The translations under genes and the position numbers were made by a program. A DNA stretch of 64,000 bases, from contig DBRH01000012.1 of NCBI GenBank assembly GCA_002305955.1, positions 1-64,000 on the forward strand, in the 5' to 3' direction. This DNA comes from Kosmotogaceae bacterium UBA1373. Lineage in GTDB: Bacteria; Thermotogota; Thermotogae; Petrotogales; Kosmotogaceae. This document shows, piece by piece, positions 1-7,818 of the stretch. A model generated the notes under the pieces. It did no database searches. It worked only from the letters and a program-made list of their open reading frames with translations, and was not told where the DNA came from. Every line of letters starts with the position of its first letter. Positions within the stretch are counted from its first letter, which is position 1.

Positions 1-695
1 CCTTTTGTTTTTGCGCGTGACTTCAGCAACAGTTCTGCTATCTCGAGATCCTGGGGGCCGGTGATTTTCATATTTCTGGTGAGAGAGTCCAGCGTGACGA
101 TCTTGCATCCGTTGTTCAGCAGCAGCCTCGCATCGTCCGTGGAAGAGGTCAGGTTTTCATCTATGGCTTTGCGGTGAGCCGCAAAGATATCTTCGTATCT
201 GAAGGTCTGCGGCGTTTCGGCGGCCCTGAGGTTTGCACGGTCGGGGATCCCCACCACCGATCCATGGTCGGTGATGTATACCGTATCGCTCAACGGTTCT
301 ACGACTACCACGCCAAGGCCCTTTTCGACCGTTTTGAGCAAATCTGGGATCTGGAAGGCCGAGAAAAGCGGTCTTGCCGCGTCGTGAATCAAAACGGTGT
401 CGAACCCCTCGTATTCGATCGAACAAAGTCCCCTGTAAACGGATTCCTGCCTCGTCTCTCCCCCGGGGACGATGCCCACCGAATCTATACCGTATTTGTC
501 AAGTATTCTCCCGGCAGCTTCCATCCAGTCTGGATGCATGACGAGAACGACTCCATCTATTAAATCAGATCCGTGAAATATCTCCACGGATCTGACGAAT
601 ATCTCTCTATGTTGAAGCAACATGAACTGCTTGGGGATGGATGCCTTCATCCTGTCTCCCCGGCCGCCTGCAACGACAATCGCCACGGTTTTCAT
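1..695 (-). CDS. ispD: 2-C-methyl-D-erythritol 4-phosphate cytidylyltransferase (3' end cut by window edge)
   Basis: IspD couples MEP to CTP, giving CDP-methylerythritol in the MEP isoprenoid pathway (cytoplasmic). The leftward frame is open from ATG at 695 to the window edge, 231 codons, close to the usual full length of about 225-235. Visible family motifs are the nucleotide-binding loop AGGRGDRM (residues 9-16), IHDAARP, DTVYIT, ETPQTF and TDDA near the C terminus. The start overlaps the stop of the DUF1015 gene in an ATGA, so the two are probably translationally coupled. The stop codon lies outside the window. Confidence 0.93.
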   Translation of the reverse strand, partial: MKTVAIVVAGGRGDRMKASIPKQFMLLQHREIFVRSVEIFHGSDLIDGVVLVMHPDWMEAAGRILDKYGIDSVGIVPGGETRQESVYRGLCSIEYEGFDTVLIHDAARPLFSAFQIPDLLKTVEKGLGVVVVEPLSDTVYITDHGSVVGIPDRANLRAAETPQTFRYEDIFAAHRKAIDENLTSSTDDARLLLNNGCKIVTLDSLTRNMKITGPQDLEIAELLLKSRAKTK

Positions 696-1939
696 TTCAG
701 AAGATGCACGACCAATCCACTGCGCAGTTTCGGTTCGAACCAGGTGGATTTCGGAGGCATTATCTTCCCGCTGTCGGCGACAGCCAGCAATTCCTCCATC
801 GAGGTCGGGAACATCGAAAAAGCGACGGCCCAGCCGTTGGTTATTCTGTTCTCCAGAGCCTTCAAACCTCTTATACCTCCTACGAAGTCTATTCTCGGGT
901 CCTTTCTGGGATTGTCGATTCCCAGTACAGGTCCCAGGAGGTTTCTCTGAAGGATATCCACGTCCAGACTTCCAACCGGGTCGTCCTCATCGAAAGTTCC
1001 GCTCCTGGCGGTCAGAACGTACCACTTTCCGTACAGGCACATACCGAATTCATGTCTCTTTACAGGTTTGTATGGGCTCTCTGGGGCATGGGATATGTCG
1101 AAAGCGGCCCCCACCCTATCCATGAATTCTTCCGGGGAGATTCCCCCGAGGTCTTTGACCACCCTGTTGTAGTCCATTATCCTGAGGTAAGAGTGTGGAA
1201 AGGCGACGGCCATGAAGTAATTGTATTCTTCCTTGCCTGTGTGGTCTGGATTTTGAGCTTTCATCAGCTCCCTGACCCTCGAAGAGGAAGCGGCTCTGTG
1301 GTGACCGTCGGCGATGTACATGTTTTCTATCTCCCCGAGCGATTGCCTCAACTCCTCGACTCTCTTATCGTCTTTGACTGCGTAGAGCCTGTGTTCCACA
1401 TCGTTTTCGTCGATGACTCTCATAGAGAGTTCCAGCTCTTTCACGTATCTAGAAAGGATCTCTTCGAGTTTTTCACTGGACCTGAAGGTCAAAAATACCA
1501 GTCCGGTGTTGGCTCCAACGGTGTGGATATGTTTTACCCTGTCCTCTTCTTTGTCCTGCCTGGTGAGCTCGTGCTTTTTTATTCTCTCCCTTTGATACTC
1601 ATCGACGCTGGCGCAGCCTACGATTCCTATCTGGACATGATCTTTCATCTTCTGCCAGTATATATAGTAGGCAGGTCTCTCTTCCTGTACCAGAATAGCA
1701 TCGGAAAGAAGTTTTTCGAAATTTCCCTTCGCTTTCAAATAAACGCTCTCGTCGTAATGGTCGGTCTCTTCGGGAAGATCGATCTCCGATCTAATAACGT
1801 GCACGAAACTTTCCGGGTTTCTACCTATCTCTCTTGCCTCTTCGAACGAAATGACATCGTACGGCGGACAGTTGACCTTCTGCTCCAATCCCGCAGCCGG
1901 TCTAACAGCCCTGAAAGGTCTGAAATCAGACAAAGCCAA
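692..1939 (-). CDS. DUF1015 family protein
   Basis: A 415-residue soluble protein of the DUF1015 family, whose biochemical role is not established. The family signature ADGHHRAASS is present mid-protein, and the N terminus (ALSDFRPFRAVRP, then PPYDVIS) matches the usual family opening. The start is TTG at 1939, chosen because AAGGAGTG lies just upstream; it follows the ybeY stop directly. It sits between ybeY and ispD in one leftward transcription unit. No membrane segments or signal peptide are visible. Family assignment is firm; function is unknown. Confidence 0.85.
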   Translation of the reverse strand: MALSDFRPFRAVRPAAGLEQKVNCPPYDVISFEEAREIGRNPESFVHVIRSEIDLPEETDHYDESVYLKAKGNFEKLLSDAILVQEERPAYYIYWQKMKDHVQIGIVGCASVDEYQRERIKKHELTRQDKEEDRVKHIHTVGANTGLVFLTFRSSEKLEEILSRYVKELELSMRVIDENDVEHRLYAVKDDKRVEELRQSLGEIENMYIADGHHRAASSSRVRELMKAQNPDHTGKEEYNYFMAVAFPHSYLRIMDYNRVVKDLGGISPEEFMDRVGAAFDISHAPESPYKPVKRHEFGMCLYGKWYVLTARSGTFDEDDPVGSLDVDILQRNLLGPVLGIDNPRKDPRIDFVGGIRGLKALENRITNGWAVAFSMFPTSMEELLAVADSGKIMPPKSTWFEPKLRSGLVVHLLK

Positions 1940-2365
1940 TCACTCCTTTACCAGTTCTCGAAAGTATTTTTTCTGAAGAAGAAAGATCTCTTCGTCTTCG
2001 GTGTCGTACCCCTCATGGTCGTAGCCAAGGACGTGAAGGACTCCATGGATCGTAATGTAGAGGAGTTCCTCTTCGAAGGAGTTTCCGAATTCTTGAGATT
2101 GTTCGGCTATTCTCTCCAGCGAAATGACTATATCACCTATCGGCTCTTCTTCCAAACCGTATCCGAAGGAAAGAATGTCCGTTGGTTCTTCTTTGTTTCT
2201 GAATTGCTTGTTTATACTCGCTATTTCTGCGTCATCTGTAAGAAGGATGTTCAGACTTCCGATTTCGGTTTCGCCGAGTTCTTTCTCAATTACTTTCCTG
2301 GCTATGTTACTCACTTTTTTCGCGTCTATCGTCCTTTCCATCTTGTTTTGGACTATTATCTCCAT
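1940..2365 (-). CDS. ybeY: Endoribonuclease YbeY (rRNA maturation factor)
   Basis: YbeY is a single-strand-specific metallo-endoribonuclease that acts in 16S rRNA 3'-end maturation and ribosome quality control. The 141-residue protein carries the zinc motif HGVLHVLGYDH with His107, His111 and His117, and the upstream PTDILSFGY motif. The chosen ATG at 2365 gives the usual family N terminus. It overlaps the end of the upstream HD-phosphohydrolase gene by 59 bases; a later ATG at 2341 has no ribosome binding site. The phoH, HD-phosphohydrolase, ybeY order is common in bacteria. Confidence 0.95.
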   Translation of the reverse strand: MEIIVQNKMERTIDAKKVSNIARKVIEKELGETEIGSLNILLTDDAEIASINKQFRNKEEPTDILSFGYGLEEEPIGDIVISLERIAEQSQEFGNSFEEELLYITIHGVLHVLGYDHEGYDTEDEEIFLLQKKYFRELVKE

Positions 2366-3794
2366 TTGCCATCACCACTTTTTCTATCGTCTCTTTCGGA
2401 TATTCAATTCTTGGCTGATTCATGCTCATCAGGACCCTCGTGAAGGCTTCGATTATCTTCTCGAGATCGTCGAGGTCCAGCCCCGTCTGATCGAGCTGTC
2501 TTTCGTTGTAAATGCCGTTGACCACTTCTTCTATCAGTTCCTGGGTCTTTGCGGGTGTAGGCTTTTTCAGGCTCTTGTAGGCAGCTTCAACCGAGTCGGC
2601 AAGCATTATGATGCCCGATTCCTTGAACCGGGGTTTCGGTCCGGGGTACTGGAAGTCTTCCTGGTGTTCTTCCTGACCACCGGTTTTGGCCTTGTGGAAG
2701 AAGAACTTCTTTATTCTGGTTCCGTGGTGTTCCTTCACGACATCTTCTATCAACAGAGGAAGACGGTATTTATGGGCCAGCTCGACGCCTTGCTTCACAT
2801 GTTCGTTGATGACCAGGTTCGACATCGAAGGTGTGATATTGTCGTGCGGGTTTATCCCATCCTGCTGGTTCTCTACGAAGTACTGGGGTCTCTTGGATTT
2901 TCCGGCGTCGTGGAAGTACGCAGCCACTCTGGCAAGTATAGGGTTGGCTCCGATCTTTTCGGCGGCCGCCTCGGATAGATTTGCCAGAGAAATACTGTGG
3001 TAGTACGTACCCGGCGCATATATCGACAGATTTTTCAACAGCGGATGAGACAAATTCCCCAGCTCCAACATCCCCGTATCCGAATAGATTCTGCTCACAT
3101 ATTCTATGTAAGGCACTATGCCTATAACTATCACCGAAGAGAGGATTGGGTTTGCGAAGGCAACTGTAAGATCCAGAGCGCTGATCGGTTCTCCCTGGAG
3201 AGTCATTCTTACGAGATTCACGGCCGTGAAGATCAGACTGACCTCGAAGCCGGCCCTGGCAATCTCTATTCTCCTTTCGATATGCCTTGTTGTCAGTGCC
3301 GTTGAGAGAACGACGACAGACAGGAGTATGAAAGTCTCAAACGAGTTGTCGATATTGGCGGAGGCCAGAAATGACATGAAGAGACCGCTTCCTATTCCTT
3401 CCTGATAACCTATCAATATGGTCACCATCGAGACGCTCAGGAAGATGGGCGTCATCTCCGGCAGGAGCTTCGCATCGGCCAGCGAAGGCAGAAAAGAGTT
3501 TATGAACACACCGAAAGCAACCACACAGAAAAATGTCAATCTGTATGCCCTGTGTAGATGGAAGTATCTGTTATTTTTAACGGTTCTTTCGGCGAATATA
3601 TACCACAAAATCGCAGAACCGATGAAATAGAGAAAGGGCTTCGACGGGAAGGAAAGAAAGGGAGCCCGGTTTAAAAGAGCAAGAAAAATCGGATAGATTA
3701 TGAAATTGGTGAGATCCTTTATGTTGAAGAGTCTCTCAAAGGGAAATTGGATTTTCTTTTTCTCTTTATTCTTTTGCCTGCTTGTCTCTTTCAT
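2307..3794 (-). CDS. Membrane HD-domain phosphohydrolase, PgpH-like (7TM-7TMR_HD)
   Basis: A 495-residue membrane protein with several hydrophobic segments (about residues 29-235) followed by a cytoplasmic HD domain. The HD dyad is His295-Asp296 in AYFHDAGKSKRP, with a conserved His266 in GTYYHSIS. Proteins of this type (PgpH of Listeria) hydrolyse cyclic di-AMP; that activity is inferred here. It is clearly shorter than the roughly 700-residue PgpH because the large extracytoplasmic 7TMR-HDED sensor region is missing. ATG at 3794 overlaps phoH by 29 bases and has no strong Shine-Dalgarno, so coupled translation is likely. The C-terminal tail is charged. Confidence 0.87.
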   Translation of the reverse strand: MKETSRQKNKEKKKIQFPFERLFNIKDLTNFIIYPIFLALLNRAPFLSFPSKPFLYFIGSAILWYIFAERTVKNNRYFHLHRAYRLTFFCVVAFGVFINSFLPSLADAKLLPEMTPIFLSVSMVTILIGYQEGIGSGLFMSFLASANIDNSFETFILLSVVVLSTALTTRHIERRIEIARAGFEVSLIFTAVNLVRMTLQGEPISALDLTVAFANPILSSVIVIGIVPYIEYVSRIYSDTGMLELGNLSHPLLKNLSIYAPGTYYHSISLANLSEAAAEKIGANPILARVAAYFHDAGKSKRPQYFVENQQDGINPHDNITPSMSNLVINEHVKQGVELAHKYRLPLLIEDVVKEHHGTRIKKFFFHKAKTGGQEEHQEDFQYPGPKPRFKESGIIMLADSVEAAYKSLKKPTPAKTQELIEEVVNGIYNERQLDQTGLDLDDLEKIIEAFTRVLMSMNQPRIEYPKETIEKVVMANGDNSPKQDGKDDRREKSE

Positions 3795-4743
3795 AGGTGT
3801 CGTAGGCCTTTATTATCTCCTTAACCAGAGGATTCCTTACCACGTCCTGATCGGTGAGATAGGAAAAACCTATCGATTCTATACCTCCAAGAACTTTCTG
3901 TATTACCACGAGACCCGAATTGGTGTCGCGTGGAAGATCTATCTGCGTTATGTCTCCTGTAACAACGACTCTGGAGTTGAATCCGATCCTGGTCAAGAAC
4001 ATCTTCATTTGCTGATAAGTGGTGTTCTGCGCTTCATCGAGGATTATGAAGGAGTTGTTCAACGTTCTTCCTCTCATGTAGGCGAGCGGAACGACCTCAA
4101 CTATCGAATTTTCTCTGTAGTAACCGAGCTTCTCGGTGGGAATCATCTCCATGAGCGCATCGTACAGAGGTCTCAGGTAAGGATCCACTTTATCCAGCAG
4201 GGTTCCCGGAAGGTATCCCAGCTTCTCACCAGCCTCCACGGCCGGTCTGGTGAGAATAATTCTCTGAACCTTTCCGGCTTTCAAGAAATCCACCGCCATC
4301 GCAACCGCCAGATAGGTCTTTCCTGTGCCGGCCGGACCGATCGAGAAGACCATTTCCTTTTCTTTCATGGTTTCCAGGTATTCTTTCTGGCCGAGAGTCT
4401 TAGGCCTTATTCGATTTGAAAGCAGGGATGTTTCTCTTACTTCGCTGTAAACGCCCTTGAATTCCTCATCTTTTTCATCGTGTTGCAGGTGCTGATCGAC
4501 TATGTATTCGAACTCGCGCCATTCCACAAAATGTCCGTCCTTGGTCATCTGGAGCAGCTCATCAACTATGTTCTTCGCAACTTCTATACCGTTTCCATCC
4601 TCACCCTTTATCCAGATCTCGTTTCCGATGATCGATATCTTCACGTTCAGTTTCTTCTGAATGAACTTCGCCTTCCGGTCGTATTCTCCGAACAGCTCGG
4701 CTACTTCTATCTCCTGTGGAAGATTGAGTTTTCTGACAGCCAA
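3766..4743 (-). CDS. phoH: PhoH-like ATPase
   Basis: A 325-residue cytoplasmic P-loop protein of the PhoH family, thought to act in RNA metabolism together with YbeY. Walker A is GPAGTGKT (residues 136-143), Walker B is FIILDEAQN, and ATGDITQ-like VVTGDITQID follows. The N-terminal 110 residues include a short KH-like segment usual for PhoH1 proteins. Translation starts at TTG 4743, spaced seven T residues from a strong AGGAGGTG; no ATG is available. It is the first gene of the phoH, HD-phosphohydrolase, ybeY, DUF1015, ispD run and has its own TATAAT at 4766-4771. Confidence 0.93.
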   Translation of the reverse strand: MAVRKLNLPQEIEVAELFGEYDRKAKFIQKKLNVKISIIGNEIWIKGEDGNGIEVAKNIVDELLQMTKDGHFVEWREFEYIVDQHLQHDEKDEEFKGVYSEVRETSLLSNRIRPKTLGQKEYLETMKEKEMVFSIGPAGTGKTYLAVAMAVDFLKAGKVQRIILTRPAVEAGEKLGYLPGTLLDKVDPYLRPLYDALMEMIPTEKLGYYRENSIVEVVPLAYMRGRTLNNSFIILDEAQNTTYQQMKMFLTRIGFNSRVVVTGDITQIDLPRDTNSGLVVIQKVLGGIESIGFSYLTDQDVVRNPLVKEIIKAYDTYERDKQAKE

Positions 4744-4765
4744 AAAAACACCTCCTACTCCTGAG

Positions 4766-4771
4766 ATTATA
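4766..4771 (-). promoter_or_regulatory. -10 element of the phoH operon
   Basis: TATAAT on the minus strand, preceded directly by TG, about 23 bases before the TTG start of phoH, with AGGAGGTG in between. No good -35 hexamer is visible at 16-18 bases, so the call rests on the -10 and its position. Confidence 0.55.
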
Positions 4772-4796
4772 CATTAATTATCTACGGCGAGGGATT

Positions 4797-4813
4797 TTGC
4801 GCGAACCGCGCAA
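4797..4813 (-). other. Short perfect hairpin between the activator gene and phoH
   Basis: TTGCGCG and CGCGCAA pair perfectly (7 bp) around a 3-base loop. It lies downstream of the activator stop codon (4843) and upstream of the phoH promoter. No T-tract follows on either strand, so a role as intrinsic terminator is doubtful; an RNA 3'-end structure is possible. Confidence 0.35.
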
Positions 4814-4842
4814 CCATAAGGCCGATGAATGGGGCTTCAGGC

Positions 4843-6126
4843 CTATTGAGCTTCCAGCTCCGACAGAAGATCTCTTATTCTCCTCGGTGTGAGTCCAAAT
4901 TCGCCGGCCAGTGCATTTATATCGTTATCGAGAACTCCGGCCCTCTGGATGAGTATCTCTCTGGATACACCTTTGTAGATTTCCTGAAGAAAGTCTTTGT
5001 AAGTAGTCCCTTTTACGACTCTGGCTACGAGAGCTTCTTCAGCGAGTATCTTTATATTCTTTGAAATCGATGAATCGACAGTTGCCTGTACAACATCGTT
5101 CAGAGCAAGATACTCCTCGACCATGTTCAACAATTCGCGGATGTTACCCGGGTAGTTGTACGAGAGGAACCTTTCCTTCAATTCTCTAGGGATGTTTTCA
5201 AACCTTACAAGGTATCCCTTTCTCTCAAGAACGCTGTCGAAAATTAGCGGGATATCCATCTTTCTCTCTCTGAGAGGAGGGAGATCTATCTTTACCGCTG
5301 AAAGTCTATATCTTAGATCGTTTCTCATCGCCGAGTCTTCGGTTCTGTTTGTGGCGGTGATAAATCTCACGTCAACTTTGGTCGGTTTTGTGGCTCCAAT
5401 CTTGAAAAATTCCCTGTTTTCGGTGATGGCCAAAATCTTTGCCTGAAGATTCAGGGGCATGTCACCTATTTCATCGAGAAAGAGCGTTCCGTTGTCGGCT
5501 TGCTCTATGAGACCTATCTTTTCGCCGGTGGCACCCGTGAAGGCACCTTTTTTGTAACCGAACAGCTCGCTCTCGAGCAGTGTTTCAGGGATCGCGGCGC
5601 AGTTTATGGAGTAGAAGGGTTTGTTGCCCCGCGGAGACAATCTGGCGATAGTTTCGGCCAGAAGATTCTTTCCCGAGCCGGTCTCTCCGAGTATCATGAT
5701 AGAACCATCGTAAAACATGGAAAGCACGATCATCCGCTTCATCTGAATTACCCTGTCGCTGTTGCCGATTATCTTTTCAAGGCTCCTGTCTATACTGTCT
5801 ATTATCTCTTGAACTATCTGTCTAGGGCTTTTGTAGCTTCCTACAACTCGATAATATCCTTTGAATTCCTGCGTCTCTTCTGAGTAACCCCTGATTATGA
5901 ACGCCCTTATGGGGTTGTTGTTTATAAGTATTATGTTGGTGAATGCAAAGATCCAGTCATCGAGGATATCTTTGCTGTAGTTTCCACCATCTATGAAAAG
6001 AATCGTCGGAGTCTCCTTTCCCAGGTTCACCAGGAAATCGAAATCTACATCGAAGAGACTCTGGAAATGTTCTTCACAGGGTAGAGACTCAAGGTTCTCT
6101 CCAATGGCTATCTTTCTGTACAGCAA
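4843..6126 (-). CDS. AAA+ transcriptional activator with GAFTGA loop (sigma-54 enhancer-binding type), atypical N terminus
   Basis: A 427-residue regulator of the NtrC/NifA type. The AAA+ core (about residues 117-345) has Walker A GETGSGKN (147-154), the sigma-54 contact loop GAFTGA (194-199), Walker B GTLFLDEIGD (213-222) and ATNR (258-261). The C terminus (395-425) looks like a Fis-type helix-turn-helix. The first 110 residues are not recognisable as a normal receiver, GAF or PAS domain; they contain an ILFIDGG strand that faintly recalls a receiver. Start is TTG at 6126 behind GGAGGTG. It is divergent from an MFS transporter, a plausible target. No rpoN is in this window. Confidence 0.85.
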   Translation of the reverse strand: MLYRKIAIGENLESLPCEEHFQSLFDVDFDFLVNLGKETPTILFIDGGNYSKDILDDWIFAFTNIILINNNPIRAFIIRGYSEETQEFKGYYRVVGSYKSPRQIVQEIIDSIDRSLEKIIGNSDRVIQMKRMIVLSMFYDGSIMILGETGSGKNLLAETIARLSPRGNKPFYSINCAAIPETLLESELFGYKKGAFTGATGEKIGLIEQADNGTLFLDEIGDMPLNLQAKILAITENREFFKIGATKPTKVDVRFITATNRTEDSAMRNDLRYRLSAVKIDLPPLRERKMDIPLIFDSVLERKGYLVRFENIPRELKERFLSYNYPGNIRELLNMVEEYLALNDVVQATVDSSISKNIKILAEEALVARVVKGTTYKDFLQEIYKGVSREILIQRAGVLDNDINALAGEFGLTPRRIRDLLSELEAQ

Positions 6127-6140
6127 GATACCACCTCCAG

Positions 6141-6169
6141 CGGTTTAAAAACCGTTCTTAGCGATTATA
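6141..6169 (-). promoter_or_regulatory. Promoter region of the activator gene with small palindrome
   Basis: TATAAT on the minus strand at 6164-6169, followed by the inverted repeat CGGTTT-AA-AAACCG (6141-6154) just before the GGAGGTG of the activator. The palindrome would lie around +10 to +25 of the transcript and could be an autoregulatory operator (inference). No convincing -35. Confidence 0.4.
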
Positions 6170-6287
6170 CAACTACGCAGTCAATTCTGGGGCAATTTCA
6201 CACACTACCCCGGAGTTAACCAAAATACTGGCACGAATTTGCACAAATACAATTGTGGAGAATTCCACCCCTTATCTCTCAAACATA

Positions 6288-6310
6288 GCGGTTGTCCAAA
6301 GGACAACCGC
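6288..6310. promoter_or_regulatory. 23-bp perfect inverted repeat in a divergent promoter region (candidate operator)
   Basis: GCGGTTGTCC, AAA, GGACAACCGC: two perfect 10-base arms. It is followed rightward by ACTTTTCTTA, so it also has the look of a terminator, but it sits between divergent genes where no transcript should end. Its right half covers the -35 region for the TATAAT at 6319-6324 of the MFS gene. An operator bound by the neighbouring activator or another regulator is the most economical reading (inference). Confidence 0.5.
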
Positions 6311-6318
6311 ACTTTTCT

Positions 6319-6324
6319 TATAAT
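6319..6324 (+). promoter_or_regulatory. -10 element of the MFS transporter gene
   Basis: TATAAT about 49 bases before the ATG at 6373. No good -35 at the proper distance; the expected -35 zone falls in the inverted repeat at 6288-6310, which suits a regulated promoter. Confidence 0.45.
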
Positions 6325-6372
6325 TCAGCTTTCAATGTTTTGGGTTTACAATAGTTATCGAAAGGGGATTAG

Positions 6373-7755
6373 ATGGGCTCGATGAATGAATTGGACACTG
6401 AGAAACTGCACAAGAAGACCAGAAGACTATCTTTCATGGATACGTTCTTCTACAACGGCTTTTTCATAATCACCCAGGGCTTCATTCTGACAGGTCTAGC
6501 CCTCGAATACAGAGCAGACGAGCTCGTTATATCCGTTATTGGAGTTCTGCTGGTTCTTTCCCAGCTCGTCCAACTGCTGGTACCTTTCATCATGAACAGA
6601 ACCGGCACAAGAAAGAGAGCTTTGCTCAGCACGGCGCTTATATCGAGAATCACAGTGGCTCTTATATCCATCACGCTGGCGACGGGCATGGTGCATCAGT
6701 CGATATTGCTGATACTCCTATCGGTTATCGCTATCTGCAACAGCTTCGCTTCGAATTTCTGGGTATCGATAATGAAAGATATAGTTCCGGCGAATATCAG
6801 CGGGAGGTTTTACAGCAGGAGAAATCTCTTGAGTTCTTTCACGGCCATGTCGATGACTTTCATCTACTCCTCTATTCTGGACAATGTTCCAGGACGTAAG
6901 GGATTCATCATTGTATCGATTATAGCGGCCGGATTCGCGCTTATCGATTTTCTGGTACTGGCTCTCCATCACGTACCGCCGCGACAGGAGCCTTCTTACA
7001 GCGTCGGTGTTTTCTTGAGGCCGTTGAAGGATCTTCAGTTCAGGAAATTCATTTCCTTTTCTTTCGTATGGAACTTCGCCCTGGCCATATCCAGCCCCTT
7101 CTTTTCCTATCACCAGATCATAAACCTTAAACTGGACTACTCTTTCATGAGCATCATGACTATCGTGAACAGTCTGTCGCTCATGGTCTTCTACTTGCTG
7201 TGGGGTAAAATAACCGATGAAATAGGCGGTTTCGATGTCGTACACTTCACTCTGGGAATAACGATCTTTTTGCCCCTGACATGGGTTTTTACCAATCCCG
7301 GAACGACTTTTTTGATTCCCATCAACCAGGTGGTGAGCGGTTTTGCCTGGAGCGGTGTGAATCTCACTCTCTTCACGACGATGATGGCGCTTTTTCCGGG
7401 CGAGCGCGCAGAGGCGTACTTCGCGGTTCTCTCTTTCGCCAACGGTCTCGGCGCTCTATTGGGATCGCTTCTGGGTGGGGTGCTAGCAACTTTAATGAAG
7501 AACATAAAACTCGATCTCTTCGGATTCCCTTTCTACGGAATTCAACTGCTGTTCGTTCTCTCTTCGCTCTTCCGTTTTCTGGCATGGACTCTTCTGAAAA
7601 GAATCAGAGTTGGCAAAAAGAGTTCCATACCGAGGATAATCTACAATATCACCGCAGCCAGCGCCAACAGGTCTGTGGCGAGGATATCTGAATTTCCCTC
7701 GATTTATGCGGCAATAAAGGGTAAAGTTGCGAAGAAGATAGCCAGAGGCGACTAA
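6373..7755 (+). CDS. Major facilitator superfamily transporter
   Basis: A 460-residue inner-membrane protein with about twelve hydrophobic segments and the MFS loop between helices 2 and 3 (NRTGTRKRAL). A cytoplasmic loop near residue 140 (ISGRFYSRRNLLSSF) is typical of a branch of uncharacterised MFS proteins. The substrate cannot be read from sequence. ATG at 6373 follows AAGGGG; another ATG lies three codons downstream. Divergent from the GAFTGA activator, which may control it. The last 50 residues are basic and non-membrane. Confidence 0.85.
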   Translation: MGSMNELDTEKLHKKTRRLSFMDTFFYNGFFIITQGFILTGLALEYRADELVISVIGVLLVLSQLVQLLVPFIMNRTGTRKRALLSTALISRITVALISITLATGMVHQSILLILLSVIAICNSFASNFWVSIMKDIVPANISGRFYSRRNLLSSFTAMSMTFIYSSILDNVPGRKGFIIVSIIAAGFALIDFLVLALHHVPPRQEPSYSVGVFLRPLKDLQFRKFISFSFVWNFALAISSPFFSYHQIINLKLDYSFMSIMTIVNSLSLMVFYLLWGKITDEIGGFDVVHFTLGITIFLPLTWVFTNPGTTFLIPINQVVSGFAWSGVNLTLFTTMMALFPGERAEAYFAVLSFANGLGALLGSLLGGVLATLMKNIKLDLFGFPFYGIQLLFVLSSLFRFLAWTLLKRIRVGKKSSIPRIIYNITAASANRSVARISEFPSIYAAIKGKVAKKIARGD

Positions 7756-7790
7756 AACCGTCCAGTATGTTTTCGAGCGGCACCATAAGA

Positions 7791-7796
7791 TATAAT
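7791..7796 (+). promoter_or_regulatory. -10 element of the phosphohexomutase gene
   Basis: TATAAT 22 bases before the ATG at 7819, with GAGAGGGGG as ribosome binding site in between. The -35 (TGTTTT at 17 bases) is poor. Confidence 0.4.
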
Positions 7797-7818
7797 CGTT
7801 ATCGAGAGGGGGAAAAGC

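Noticed and set aside
641..2443. Long rightward open frame of about 600 codons opposite ispD, DUF1015 and ybeY
   Set aside because: It lies antisense to three recognisable genes, has no family motif and no suitable ribosome binding site; such frames arise from the codon usage of the real strand.
4797..4813. Intrinsic terminator of the activator gene
   Set aside because: The stem is perfect but no T-run follows on either strand.
6229..6243. True sigma-54 promoter for the MFS gene
   Set aside because: The spacing between GG and GC is nine bases instead of ten; kept only as a curiosity in the findings.
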